From positions 1 to 64,000 of the forward strand of contig CAMFBM010000009.1 of NCBI GenBank assembly GCA_945948555.1: a stretch of 64,000 bases of DNA, given 5' to 3'. The position numbers were made by a program, and so were the translations under genes. The notes under the pieces are model-generated. The model worked only from the letters and a program-made list of their open reading frames with translations, was not told where the DNA came from and searched no databases. Source of the stretch: an uncultured Bacteroidales bacterium (GTDB lineage: Bacteria > Bacteroidota > Bacteroidia > Bacteroidales > UBA932). Numbering within the stretch: position 1 is the stretch's first letter; each line of letters begins with the position of its first letter. Of the stretch, positions 10,314 to 20,050 are shown in pieces.

Positions 10314-11051
10314 CTATTTGTTCTTTTCCAGGTACATTTCAACGGCTTTCGCAACTGATGGAGCTTCCACGCTCGGTGCTGAGATGGCAATTTCAAGGCC
10401 TGCCTGTTCCATCGCCTTGACAACGGACTTGCCGTAGGAGACAAACTTCACGTCCCCCTGCTTGAAATCAGGGAAGTTTTCGAAAAGGGATTTCACGTCT
10501 GCCTTGTTGTAGAGAACCATCATGTCGTAGGATGCGATGTCCACACCCTTCAGGTCCTGAGACACGGATTTCACGAACACAGCGCTGGAAAAATCCATTC
10601 CAGTGCTTTCAAATGCCCTCGTGATGTCATTGTTGGTGGAGTCAGATGTGGTAATGAGGAATTTCTCACCCTTGTGTCTTGCCCCGATCTGACCGATGAC
10701 TGAATCAGCAGTGCCGTCACCGAAGAAAATCTTGCGCTTGCGGTAAACGATGTGCTTCTGGAGGTACATCGCCACAGCCTCAGTCGTGCAGAAATATTTC
10801 ATCGTCTCCGGAATCTTGATTCTGAGTTCCTCACACAGGTGGAAAAAGGCATCAATGGTGCTTCTGGCGGAAAAGACTATTGCCGTGTAATCTAGAATGT
10901 TGATTCGCTGCGCCCTGAATTCCCTGGACGAGACAGGTTCTATAAGGAAGAATGGGATAAAATCGAACTGAACCCCATATTTTTGTGCAACTGCATCATA
11001 AGGTGTAGCAACCTTCGGCGGCTGCTGTGAAACCAAAATTCTTTTGACCAT
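10314..11051 (-). CDS. hemD: Uroporphyrinogen-III synthase
   Basis: HemD-type fold sequence (ILVSQQPP, DYTAIVFSARSTIDAFFHL, VSYGKSVVKAMEQAGLEIAISAPSVEAPSVAKAV); next to rnpA/yidD. Confidence 0.8.
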   Translation of the reverse strand: MVKRILVSQQPPKVATPYDAVAQKYGVQFDFIPFFLIEPVSSREFRAQRINILDYTAIVFSARSTIDAFFHLCEELRIKIPETMKYFCTTEAVAMYLQKHIVYRKRKIFFGDGTADSVIGQIGARHKGEKFLITTSDSTNNDITRAFESTGMDFSSAVFVKSVSQDLKGVDIASYDMMVLYNKADVKSLFENFPDFKQGDVKFVSYGKSVVKAMEQAGLEIAISAPSVEAPSVAKAVEMYLEKNK

Positions 11052-11054
11052 CTT

Positions 11055-11816
11055 CTATAATAACATTGCAGAGGCCACCATTAGGCCCGTTGGAACGATT
11101 TCAAGGGTGCAAAGGTACAAAAATGTTGAAAAAATCGTGCAATTGTGGGCAAAAATTTGACCTTTTCTCAACAGCAGGAGCACCCAGAAGGCACAAATAA
11201 CGCATAAAATCACCGTCCTTGTCGTGCCTTCCGCCACACCAGCGCGGTTCAGTACACCGGTAATCAGGACAAGAGACAGGGCTGCAAGACAGAAGAAAGT
11301 GCGGAAAAGTCCTGCAGCTGCAGAGTAGGCCTCCCTTGGGGTCTTCCGCATTTTGCAGACATTCAGAAGGAAAAGTCTCAGCAGGATGAAAGCGACGAGG
11401 CAGGTCGCAGTGCCAAGGACACGGAAACCTTCGGGGATGAATCCGAGAAAATCAGGAGAATAAATCTCATACCGGTCCAGAAGGATTGCCATCGGAACAA
11501 TCATCAGGACAAAAAACAGATTCCTGTCACGGGAAACGCCCACACTATACTCCAGGGCGAGAGCCTCCCTCCACCTGACCAGGCAGGAAGTCATTTGAGG
11601 TAATGCGCAGTAAAGTCTCTTCAGGAAAAGCACACAAAGGAGGACGGAAACGACCGATAGGATGTCCACAAGGCAGATGGAGCAACATTCCACTGATGCC
11701 GGTTCCGATGCCTGGACAGACGCGGAAAGGGCTTTCGAACCTCCGACAAATGCGCTGTCCACAGGGGAAAGGATGTATGAAGTGCTGTCATCCATCCTAA
11801 TTGCCGCGTTTTGCAT
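11055..11816 (-). CDS. DUF4271-like integral membrane protein
   Basis: Multi-TM protein downstream-to-upstream neighbour of hemD, as commonly seen in Bacteroidetes. Confidence 0.6.
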   Translation of the reverse strand: MQNAAIRMDDSTSYILSPVDSAFVGGSKALSASVQASEPASVECCSICLVDILSVVSVLLCVLFLKRLYCALPQMTSCLVRWREALALEYSVGVSRDRNLFFVLMIVPMAILLDRYEIYSPDFLGFIPEGFRVLGTATCLVAFILLRLFLLNVCKMRKTPREAYSAAAGLFRTFFCLAALSLVLITGVLNRAGVAEGTTRTVILCVICAFWVLLLLRKGQIFAHNCTIFSTFLYLCTLEIVPTGLMVASAMLL

Positions 11817-12168
11817 TGTAGCCTTCTGACTGGAGAATCTTCACGACCTTGTCACGGAAGTCTCCCTGGATGATTATTTCCCCGTCCTTGGCGGAGCCCC
11901 CTGTACCGCAGCCGGTCTTCAGAACCTTGCCGAGAGCCGCGAGGTCCTCTTCCGTCCCGACGAAACCGCTGACCAGGGTCACCTGCTTCCCTCCCCTGTT
12001 CCGCCTGTCAATGGAAACAATGAGTTTCTGCTTCCCCGGAGGAAGGGTCTGAACCTGAACTTCGTCAGTCTCCTCCACAAAATCAAAGTCAGGATTGGTG
12101 GAATACACCACTCCAAGCCGTTTTTTCCAATCGTTGTCCGCCATCGGGAATGAGTTAATTTTTTGCAA
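11797..12168 (-). CDS. SUI1/YciH-family translation initiation factor-like protein
   Basis: LIVSIDRRNRGGKQVTLVSGFVGTEEDLAALGKVLKTGCGTGGSAKDGEIIIQGDFRDKVVKILQSEGY. Confidence 0.92.
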   Translation of the reverse strand: MQKINSFPMADNDWKKRLGVVYSTNPDFDFVEETDEVQVQTLPPGKQKLIVSIDRRNRGGKQVTLVSGFVGTEEDLAALGKVLKTGCGTGGSAKDGEIIIQGDFRDKVVKILQSEGYNAKRGN

Positions 12169-12194
12169 ATATAAGGATTCTGTTCGTATATTTG
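12162..12194 (+). promoter_or_regulatory. Bacteroidetes-type promoter (TTTG-N21-TATATTTG)
   Basis: TTTG 12162-12165, 21-nt spacer, TATATTTG 12187-12194, upstream of the DUF2723 gene. Confidence 0.8.
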
Positions 12195-12224
12195 TAGTTT
12201 TGTTGCAAACACGGACAAATTGAT

Positions 12225-15200
12225 ATGGACATAAAGAAATTCAATTTCTGGAACAGGCTTTCGGCAGTGGCTGTCCTGCTGGTCTCGGCTGCGACCTATC
12301 TCGCCACCATCGAGCCGACCGCATCTTTCTGGGATTGCGGAGAATTCATCGCTTCATCCTACAAACTTGAGGTCGGACATCCTCCCGGAAACCCTGTCTT
12401 CCAGCTAATCGCAAGATTTTTCACAATGTTTGCCGACAAGGAGCACGCGGCAGTCGCTGTCAATGCAATGAGCGCACTCTGCTCGGCCTTCACAATTTTC
12501 TTCCTGTACCTCACAATAGTTTTCTTCGCCAAAAGGCTCGTAAAACCGGACAGGGACGGGAACTACGGCACGGCCGGGGCAATCGCCATATTCGGCTCCG
12601 GAATCATCGGTTCGCTAGCCTACTGCTTCTCCGACACCTTCTGGTTCTCGGCTGTCGAGGGAGAGGTTTACGCGATGTCATCCCTGTTCACGGCACTGGT
12701 GCTGTGGGCAATGACAAAATGGTATGAACAGGCGGACCAGCCTTACGCAAACAGGTGGATCGTCCTGATTTCCCTGCTTATGGGACTTTCAATCGGAGTC
12801 CACCTCCTGAACCTGCTGGCCATCCCTGCACTGGTGTTCCTCTACTACTACAGGAAACGCGAGGACGGGCATTACAGTTTTTGGGAATATGTGAAAATAT
12901 TCGCCCTGAGCTGTGTCATCCTTGCGGTGATCCTTTTCATCATCATCCCGTATCTTCCGAAGACGGCGGCTTATGTTGACCTGTTCTTTGTCAACACCCT
13001 TCATCTTCCTTTCAACACCGGAGCGGCTTTCTTCATGGTCGCACTCCTCGCCCTCTGCTTCTGGGGTCTGTTCATCACAATGAAAAAGGAGAAGGCCCTG
13101 CTCAACACAGTCCTTCTCTGCTTCACCACAATCATCATCGGTTTTTCCATATTCTCCATAGTCATTATCCGTTCCTGTGCCAAGACCCCGACCAACGAGT
13201 ACCAGCCGGACAATCCATTCACCCTCGTGCGCTACCTCGGACGCGAGCAGTACGGAAGCAACCCTCTCATCTATGGTCAATATTTCGATGCACCTTACGA
13301 AATCGATATGCCGAAATACTGGGCTCCGATGGGGAAGAGGTACATCAAGGCCGACGGACAGATGAACGCCAAATACAAACCTGAAGGAAAGATGTTTTTC
13401 CCGAGGATGTGGGCGACAAGTCCAGACGGCCGAACGGAGGCTTTCTACGAGGCATATATGAACGGGAGGGGCAAGACCGTCAAGGGTTCCGAGCACAAGA
13501 AACCTACCTTCTGGGACAATATGACCTTCTTCTTCGACTACCAGCTGAACTGGATGTACTGGAGATACTTCATGTGGAATTTCGCAGGAAGGCAGAACGA
13601 ATTCCACTCCCCGACCCCGGGAGAGCTTTTCACAGGGAACTGGGAAAGCGGCATCGGTTTCCTGGATGAGATGCGGCTCGGGGACCAGAGCGATGCTCCG
13701 GCATATCTCAAGGAAAACAAAGGCAAGAACCATTATTTCCTCCTTCCGCTGCTGCTCGGCATCATCGGAATATTCTTCCAGTTCGCAAGGGACAAGAGGG
13801 GGTTCTGGGTGACTTTCCTGATGTTCTTTATGACAGGAATAGCGATTGTCATCTACCTCAACCAGCCCCCTTACCAGGTCAGGGAGCGTGACTATGCCTA
13901 CGCCGGGTCGTTCTACGCGTTCAGCATCTGGATAGGATTCGCCGTGGCAGCCATATATTCCTGGATCAGGAGCCTCATCTCACAAAAGGACGAAGCCCCG
14001 CAGGGCGCGCTGACGGCTGCGGCAACCGTTGTCTCGTTGTGCTGCCTCGGAGTGCCCGTGCTGATGGCGCAGCAGAACTGGGATGACCATGACAGAAGCA
14101 ACCGCCGTACGGCCGTGGAAATGGCAAGAAATTACCTCAACTCGGTGGGAGAGAACGGAATATTGATTACTCACGGAGACAACGACACCTTCCCTCTGTG
14201 GTACGCCCAGGAGGTCGAGGAAATCAGGACCGATGTCAGAATCTGCAACACTTCCCTTCTCGGAACGGACTGGCACATCGACCAGATGAAGTATGCCTGC
14301 AACGAATCCAAGCCTCTGCCGCTGACCGTGGGACCGGAGCAGTACCTTTACGGCACGAATGAATATATATTCATCTATGACACAAGGGATACCGTCATCC
14401 CTATCAAAACGGTGATGGATGTCTTCAAGCACCCGGAGGCAAAACTTCCGCTGCAGAGCGGACGGAAGGTGGACTACATTATGTCCCGCCGAATCAGTCT
14501 GCCTGTAAACAAGGAGAATGTCCTCAAGTACGGGATTCTCGACGAGAAGTATGCCGACCTGATTCCGGATGAGATTGTCCTCAACATCCCGAAGGACAAG
14601 GAATATCTCTCAAAGCCGGAACTCTTTATGCTTGACCTGCTGTCCAACTATCAGTGGGACAGACCTATAAATATGCTGAACATGGGTGGGGACATCAATA
14701 TGGGCATAAAGGAATATCTCCAGTACGAGGGCTTCTCCTTCAAATTCGTTCCGATCAGGAACAGGATGAAACAGACCGAAATCGGCTTTGCCGATGCGGA
14801 CGACCTCTACAGGAAGATGACCGAAGTGTTCACCTGGGATGACCTCAAGAGGGATGATTATTTCGTTGATTACCAAAATCTCTACACTTTCTGCGGAGTC
14901 ATGTCGCAAAGAGGGGTGTTCGTGAACTGCGCCAAGGAAATGGTCAAGGCCGGAATGAACGACAAGGCGGAGGAACTTCTTGACAAATGCCAGGAATGCG
15001 TTCCGGAGTCCTCATTCCCTCTGGACATGTCCTACCTGGGCTTCATCAACGAGCACAACGTGTTCGAGATGATTGCGACCTACTATGCGGTCGGAGCATC
15101 GGAGAAGGCACTCGACCTTGCACAGAGGTTCGCCTCCGAACTGATGGTCTCGGCGAATTTCTATTTCGGGTTCTACGACTACGCCCAGTCCAATTTCGAG

Positions 15201-15320
15201 GAGACCTGCCGCTATATCTTCTATCTTGCGGATGTGCTGGAGCAGAACGGCCACAAGGAACAGGCTGACAGCATCCAGGCAGAACTTGAGAAGATTGTGA
15301 AATACGACGAAACTGAATAA
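12225..15320 (+). CDS. DUF2723 membrane protein (glycosyltransferase-like)
   Basis: YLATIEPTASFWDCGEFIASSYKLEVGHPPGNPVFQLIARFF; multiple TM segments; NQPPYQVRERDYAYAGSFYAF. Confidence 0.9.
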   Translation: MDIKKFNFWNRLSAVAVLLVSAATYLATIEPTASFWDCGEFIASSYKLEVGHPPGNPVFQLIARFFTMFADKEHAAVAVNAMSALCSAFTIFFLYLTIVFFAKRLVKPDRDGNYGTAGAIAIFGSGIIGSLAYCFSDTFWFSAVEGEVYAMSSLFTALVLWAMTKWYEQADQPYANRWIVLISLLMGLSIGVHLLNLLAIPALVFLYYYRKREDGHYSFWEYVKIFALSCVILAVILFIIIPYLPKTAAYVDLFFVNTLHLPFNTGAAFFMVALLALCFWGLFITMKKEKALLNTVLLCFTTIIIGFSIFSIVIIRSCAKTPTNEYQPDNPFTLVRYLGREQYGSNPLIYGQYFDAPYEIDMPKYWAPMGKRYIKADGQMNAKYKPEGKMFFPRMWATSPDGRTEAFYEAYMNGRGKTVKGSEHKKPTFWDNMTFFFDYQLNWMYWRYFMWNFAGRQNEFHSPTPGELFTGNWESGIGFLDEMRLGDQSDAPAYLKENKGKNHYFLLPLLLGIIGIFFQFARDKRGFWVTFLMFFMTGIAIVIYLNQPPYQVRERDYAYAGSFYAFSIWIGFAVAAIYSWIRSLISQKDEAPQGALTAAATVVSLCCLGVPVLMAQQNWDDHDRSNRRTAVEMARNYLNSVGENGILITHGDNDTFPLWYAQEVEEIRTDVRICNTSLLGTDWHIDQMKYACNESKPLPLTVGPEQYLYGTNEYIFIYDTRDTVIPIKTVMDVFKHPEAKLPLQSGRKVDYIMSRRISLPVNKENVLKYGILDEKYADLIPDEIVLNIPKDKEYLSKPELFMLDLLSNYQWDRPINMLNMGGDINMGIKEYLQYEGFSFKFVPIRNRMKQTEIGFADADDLYRKMTEVFTWDDLKRDDYFVDYQNLYTFCGVMSQRGVFVNCAKEMVKAGMNDKAEELLDKCQECVPESSFPLDMSYLGFINEHNVFEMIATYYAVGASEKALDLAQRFASELMVSANFYFGFYDYAQSNFEETCRYIFYLADVLEQNGHKEQADSIQAELEKIVKYDETE

Positions 15321-15322
15321 TT

Positions 15323-15811
15323 ATGGACATATTTCTTACCGTCCTCGCCATCATTCTGGGAATCCTGGGAATTGTCGGAAGCATCGTTCCTGCTCTTCCT
15401 GGACCACCCCTGGGATGGATTGGCCTTCTGATAATGTACTTTCTCGGGGGGACCGACGGTGACGCCCAGGCAATGAGCCTGACCTTCCTGCTTGTCTGGC
15501 TCGGGGTAACCATCGTCGTGACTGTTCTTGACTATGTGATTCCGATGTTCTTTACGAAGGCAACCGGAGGGACGAAGGCAGGGTCAATCGGGACAATGCT
15601 CGGAATGGTTGCCGGACTTTTCATCCCTCCCGTGGGAATGATTCTGGGAGCCATCCTCGGAGCCTTCCTTGCAGAAATCATCTGGTCCGGGAAAGATGCT
15701 TCGGGCGCATTGAAATCCGCGATGGGAGCTTTTCTCGGCTTCATCACCGGGACGGGAATGAAGCTCGTAGTGACGGGAATGATGATGTATTATATAATAG
15801 TATATATCTAA
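15323..15811 (+). CDS. DUF456 family membrane protein
   Basis: IVPALPGPPLGWIGLLIMYF, GGTKAGSIGTMLGMVAGLFIPPVGMILGAILGAFLAE. Confidence 0.88.
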   Translation: MDIFLTVLAIILGILGIVGSIVPALPGPPLGWIGLLIMYFLGGTDGDAQAMSLTFLLVWLGVTIVVTVLDYVIPMFFTKATGGTKAGSIGTMLGMVAGLFIPPVGMILGAILGAFLAEIIWSGKDASGALKSAMGAFLGFITGTGMKLVVTGMMMYYIIVYI

Positions 15812-15823
15812 ACCATATTTTCT

Positions 15824-16756
15824 ATGACTTTGGAATCACCCTCACGAAGCTGGAAGGACTACGAGCTGCTCGACTCCGGGAATTTTGAAAAACTGGAGAG
15901 GTTCGGCAGATATGTACTGCGCAGACCTGAGCCGAAAGCATTGTGGGACAAGACTTTGTCTGAGGCGGAATGGAAACGCGCCACTGACGTGACTTTCCGC
16001 AGCGGTGCCGGATTCGGCAAGGCTGGGAAAGAGGACAGCGGCACCTGGGAGAAAAAAGGCAGGACTGAAGACCAGTGGATGATCCGCTACAAGGGCGAAC
16101 AGGAAGGCCTGAATTTCTCCCTGAGACTGGGTCTGACGGCATTCAAGCACGTGGGAGTCTTCCCTGAGCAGGCACCGAACTGGGAGTTCATCTACCGTGA
16201 GACTTCCGCACTGGTGCAAAAGGCACAGGCTGAGGGGAAACCAAGGCCGAAGGTTCTGAACCTGTTCGCCTACACGGGAGCGGCATCCCTGGCCGCAAAG
16301 GCAGCAGGAGCGGATGTCACCCATCTGGATTCCGTAAGGCAGGTTGTGACCTGGGCCCGGGGAAATATGGAGAACAGCAATCTGGACAACATCCGCTGGG
16401 TCGTGGAGGATGCGATGAAATTCGCCAAGCGCGAGGCCCGCAGAGGGAACACCTATCAGGGCATAATCCTGGACCCTCCCGCCTACGGCCACGGTCCGGA
16501 CGGTGAGAAATGGAAACTGGACGAATGCCTCTTCGAGATGCTCACGGAGGTGAGTGCCATCCTTGCCCCGACCGACAGTTTCCTCGTGCTGAACCTCTAC
16601 TCGAACGGCTACTCGGCCATCCTCGGAGAGACCCTCGTAAAACAGGCCTTCTGTCTGAAAACGGCCTGCAAGTCAATTGACTGCGGCGAACTCGTCCTCA
16701 GGGATGCCTACGGCAAGAACTTGCCGCTCAGCATTTTCGTGCGGATGACAAGGTGA
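15824..16756 (+). CDS. Class I SAM-dependent methyltransferase (RlmI/PUA-less rRNA methyltransferase-like)
   Basis: VLNLFAYTGAASLAAKAAGADVTHLDSVRQVVTWARGN, IILDPPAYGHGPDG. Confidence 0.85.
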   Translation: MTLESPSRSWKDYELLDSGNFEKLERFGRYVLRRPEPKALWDKTLSEAEWKRATDVTFRSGAGFGKAGKEDSGTWEKKGRTEDQWMIRYKGEQEGLNFSLRLGLTAFKHVGVFPEQAPNWEFIYRETSALVQKAQAEGKPRPKVLNLFAYTGAASLAAKAAGADVTHLDSVRQVVTWARGNMENSNLDNIRWVVEDAMKFAKREARRGNTYQGIILDPPAYGHGPDGEKWKLDECLFEMLTEVSAILAPTDSFLVLNLYSNGYSAILGETLVKQAFCLKTACKSIDCGELVLRDAYGKNLPLSIFVRMTR

Positions 16757-16785
16757 CCGTCCCGAAATTACATTTCAAGGATACT

Positions 16786-18234
16786 TCAGCGTTCTGCAGC
16801 CATAACCTCCTCAATCTCAGAGGATTTGATTGGAAGGCGGCGGGAACCGAGACGGCGGGCTCCTTCAGGGGTAATCAGGACATCGTCTTCGAGGCGGATA
16901 CCTCCGAAATCGAAGTATGAGGATTCGAGAAGGGAGTAATTGACGAAGTCTGCGGCAAGGCCGTCCTCTTTCCATTTGGATATCAGGGCAGGGATGAAAT
17001 ATATTCCCGGTTCGTCAGTCACGACATTGCCCGGACGGAGTCTGCGGGCCATCCTGAGGCTTCCCAGACCGAGCTGGGAGGAACGCGTCTGGTCAGGGTC
17101 ATATCCCACGAGATTCTCCCCGAGGTCCTCCATATCGTGCACGTCTATTCCCATATTATGTCCCAGACCGTGAGGCATGAACAAACCTGCGACACCCGCC
17201 TCGACCATCGAGGAGACATCCCCCTTGACGATTCCGACGGCTTTCAGCCCTTCGAGCATCCTTGCGGCAACTGCCAGATGAACATCCCTGTAGGCTATCC
17301 CCGGGCGTGCCATCTCAAAGGCAAGGGCATTGCAAGATTCAACTATGTCATATATATCCTTCTGTTTCGGCGTGAATTTACCGCTGCAAGGATAGGTCCT
17401 TGTGAAATCCGATGCGTAGTGCGTGTTGCTTTCCGCCCCGGCATCGACCAGGAGGAGGCGTCCCGGGGTGATAATCTGATGATGGGAGTGATTGTGGAGG
17501 GTCTCTCCGTTCTGTGAGAGAATCGTTGCAAAGGAAGTCCCCCAGCCTTTCGAGAGGGTCACCCCGTCCATCACCCCGACAATGTCCTGCTCAAGGACAC
17601 CCGGGCGGCATCCCTGCCTTGCGGCCGTGTGCATCAGGTACCCGATCTCGCAGGCCTTGTCAATCTCCTCTATTTCACAGCCTTCCTTGACAAGACGCAT
17701 CGAGATGACAGCCTTCACCAATTCCTCTGATGCACCCTCGGTCTTTCCGCTGAAAGGTTTCTTCGTCCGGACATCCTCTGCGGAAAGTCCAAGAAGGGAG
17801 GACAGACGCATTGTGTTGGCATAGCGTGAAGGCGGGAGGAAATGCACGGGACGACCCTGGGAAAGAGCCTTGCGGACTGCCTCGTCAAATGCAGACACAG
17901 GAGCCCACGAGTCAGCCCCGATGAGTTCGGCCTTGGAGGCGACCGTCGGTTGAGGTCCCATCCAGATGATGTCATCCATATCCACATCGTTCCCGTACAG
18001 GGCAGCCTCACCTGCGTCGAGGTCCAGGATAGCCGCAAAACCCGGCTCGTCGATTCCCCAGTAATAGAGAAATGAACTTTCCTGCCTGAATTTATAATCA
18101 TTGCCCCTGTAGTTCTGAGGGGCCTCAACATTACCCGGGAAAACGGCTATGCCTCTTCTGCCCTGCTCCGCACACTCCGACATCAGGGAAGTCAGGCGGT
18201 TGCGGCGGGAGATATATACTTCTTTTTTGAACAT
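16786..18234 (-). CDS. pepP: Xaa-Pro aminopeptidase / aminopeptidase P (M24)
   Basis: M24 metal-binding residues in LLLVDAGAESNTHYASDFTRTYPCSGKF, FMPHGLGHNMGIDVHD, VVTDEPGIYF. Confidence 0.93.
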   Translation of the reverse strand: MFKKEVYISRRNRLTSLMSECAEQGRRGIAVFPGNVEAPQNYRGNDYKFRQESSFLYYWGIDEPGFAAILDLDAGEAALYGNDVDMDDIIWMGPQPTVASKAELIGADSWAPVSAFDEAVRKALSQGRPVHFLPPSRYANTMRLSSLLGLSAEDVRTKKPFSGKTEGASEELVKAVISMRLVKEGCEIEEIDKACEIGYLMHTAARQGCRPGVLEQDIVGVMDGVTLSKGWGTSFATILSQNGETLHNHSHHQIITPGRLLLVDAGAESNTHYASDFTRTYPCSGKFTPKQKDIYDIVESCNALAFEMARPGIAYRDVHLAVAARMLEGLKAVGIVKGDVSSMVEAGVAGLFMPHGLGHNMGIDVHDMEDLGENLVGYDPDQTRSSQLGLGSLRMARRLRPGNVVTDEPGIYFIPALISKWKEDGLAADFVNYSLLESSYFDFGGIRLEDDVLITPEGARRLGSRRLPIKSSEIEEVMAAER

Positions 18235-18302
18235 ATTGTTTTTATTAAGGAATCTTCAAAAAATAACCATTTTGGCAAATATAACCATATTCATTCAATA
18301 TG

Positions 18303-19043
18303 TCAGAATATGATCAGGAAATCTTTCAGGAGAGTGTGGTAGGCATCGGAATAATCGCCTGTGGACGAATGTATGAACATTTCCTCCCGGACAGGGGCGG
18401 GAGGACAGAGGCGGGAAAACTCCGCAATGATTCTTGAGAACGGCTTGCCGGGAACAGTGCCCACCAGAAGAATCCTGAACGGATGAAGCCCAAGGGCAGC
18501 GGCATTCATCAGAAGTTCTCTTCCACAGTCGGCAGGCAGGATGAGGGAAACACGTCCCGAGGGCGAGAGATGCCGGGAGGCAAAGGCGAGGATTTCCCTG
18601 TAGGAAAGCGTTCCGGTGTGCCTTGCAGAGCGTCTGCGTGGGTCAGGAGCCTTGAGTGAAGACTCGAAGAACGGAGGATTGGAGAAGATCAGGTCAAAGG
18701 CAAGTCCGGGTTCGTAGTTCTCAAGCGGGCAGTGGGAGGCCGCCAGATTGTCTTTCCATGGAGAGGCATTGAAATTGAGCGAGGCCTCCGCGGCGGAAGG
18801 AGCATCCGAATCGATTGCCTGAATGTTGAATATACCTTTTTTAATTTGCGAAATATTCAACATTCCGCACAACCTCTGCGCGACCATCAGAGCGATTGTC
18901 CCGGTTCCGGTCCCCACATCCAGCAGACATCTGTCGGATGGAAGAAGGGTCAGGGCTCCACCCAGAAGGACTCCGTCGGTGTTGACCTTCATTGCCGAGG
19001 CTTCGTTCCTCACCGTGAATTGCTTGAATCTGAACTCTCCCAC
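18303..19043 (-). CDS. trmN6: tRNA1(Val) A37 N6-methyltransferase-like protein
   Basis: FKQFTVRNEASAMKVNTDGVLLGGALTL, LLDVGTGTGTIALMVAQR, LIFSNPPFFESSLKAPDPRRRSARHT. Confidence 0.88.
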   Translation of the reverse strand: MGEFRFKQFTVRNEASAMKVNTDGVLLGGALTLLPSDRCLLDVGTGTGTIALMVAQRLCGMLNISQIKKGIFNIQAIDSDAPSAAEASLNFNASPWKDNLAASHCPLENYEPGLAFDLIFSNPPFFESSLKAPDPRRRSARHTGTLSYREILAFASRHLSPSGRVSLILPADCGRELLMNAAALGLHPFRILLVGTVPGKPFSRIIAEFSRLCPPAPVREEMFIHSSTGDYSDAYHTLLKDFLIIF

Positions 19044-19048
19044 TGCTG

Positions 19049-19711
19049 TCAGAGGTTTTCATCCGAGAACAATCCGTCCCTCATAAAAAGGGTCCTGTCG
19101 CACATCGCTGCCAGCTGCGGGTCATGAGTGACAATTACGATTGTCTGGCCGTACTTGTCGCGCAGGGAGAAGAAAAGATTGTGCAGGTCCTCCTTGGTGC
19201 GGCTGTCAAGATTGCCGGAAGGTTCGTCAGCGAAAAGGACTGCAGGGCTGTTCACAAGGGCTCTGGCAATTGCCACCCTCTGCTGCTCGCCGCCTGAGAG
19301 TTCCGAAGGCTTATGGGAAATGCGCTGTGCCAGTCCCAGTTCGGAAAGCAGGGCAAGAGCCGTGCTGCGGGCCTCCTTCTGGCTCGTTCCCCCGATGAGG
19401 GCAGGAATCATCACATTTTCAAGCGAAGTGAATTCCGGGAGGAGGTGATGTGCCTGGAAGACAAAGCCTATTTTTTTGTTCCTGAATGCGGAAAGGGCAT
19501 TGCCGGAGAGTTTCAGCACATCGGTCCCGTCAATTTCGAGAGAACCGGAATCGGGACTGGAAAGAGTTCCCAAAATATGGAGCAATGTGGATTTTCCGGC
19601 ACCGGAGGCTCCCATTATGGAGATGACCTCGGATTTGGAAACTTCCAGACTGATGCCTTTGAGCACCTGCAGACTGCCAAATGATTTTGTGATGTTTTTT
19701 GCCCTTATCAT
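19049..19711 (-). CDS. lolD: ABC transporter ATP-binding protein (LolD-like)
   Basis: Walker [44 protein letters not shown]. Confidence 0.9.
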   Translation of the reverse strand: MIRAKNITKSFGSLQVLKGISLEVSKSEVISIMGASGAGKSTLLHILGTLSSPDSGSLEIDGTDVLKLSGNALSAFRNKKIGFVFQAHHLLPEFTSLENVMIPALIGGTSQKEARSTALALLSELGLAQRISHKPSELSGGEQQRVAIARALVNSPAVLFADEPSGNLDSRTKEDLHNLFFSLRDKYGQTIVIVTHDPQLAAMCDRTLFMRDGLFSDENL

Positions 19712-19798
19712 AAACCTTCTCCCGTTTGTTCACAAGGGGCAAATTTAAGGAATCTTCAAAAATATTCAGCACCCTTAGGAAAAAGTTTTTTGAAAAGT

Positions 19799-19829
19799 TT
19801 TGCAGATTCAAAAAAGATATGTATCTTTG
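19799..19829 (+). promoter_or_regulatory. Promoter of tRNA-Pro (TTTG-N19-TATCTTTG)
   Basis: TTTG 19799-19802, 19-nt spacer, TATCTTTG 19822-19829, about 26 nt before the tRNA. Confidence 0.85.
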
Positions 19830-19855
19830 CAGTCCAATTCGAAAGAAAAGGGAAT

Positions 19856-19929
19856 CGGGGTGTGGCGCAGTTGGCTAGCGCATCTGGTTTGGGACCAGAG
19901 GGTCCTGTGTTCGAGTCACAGTACCCCGA
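19856..19929 (+). tRNA. tRNA-Pro (TGG)
   Basis: Acceptor CGGGGTG/TACCCCG, GCGCAGTTGGCTAGCGC D-arm, anticodon loop TTTGGGA, TTCGAGTC T-loop. Confidence 0.95.
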
Positions 19930-19936
19930 CTTGAAG

Positions 19937-19973
19937 AAGCGGTGCTTGTTCCAACGGAACGGCACCGCTTTTC
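19937..19973 (+). terminator. Intrinsic terminator after tRNA-Pro
   Basis: AAGCGGTGC...GCACCGCTT stem followed by TTTT. Confidence 0.75.
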
Positions 19974-19975
19974 AG

Positions 19976-20037
19976 TTTATATATCTATACATTATAAATA
20001 GATAAATTTATATATCTATACATTATAAATAGATAAA
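19976..20037. repeat. Perfect 31-bp tandem duplication, AT-rich
   Basis: TTTATATATCTATACATTATAAATAGATAAA at 19976-20006 and 20007-20037. Confidence 0.97.
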
Positions 20038-20050
20038 TATATCATCCTTT

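Noticed and set aside
12789-13733. 314-aa minus-strand ORF inside the DUF2723 gene
   Set aside because: Antisense shadow ORF of a strongly supported coding sequence; low-complexity, no recognisable domain.
15842-16492. 216-aa minus-strand ORF opposite the methyltransferase
   Set aside because: The plus frame has clear SAM-binding and DPPAYG motifs; the antisense frame has none.
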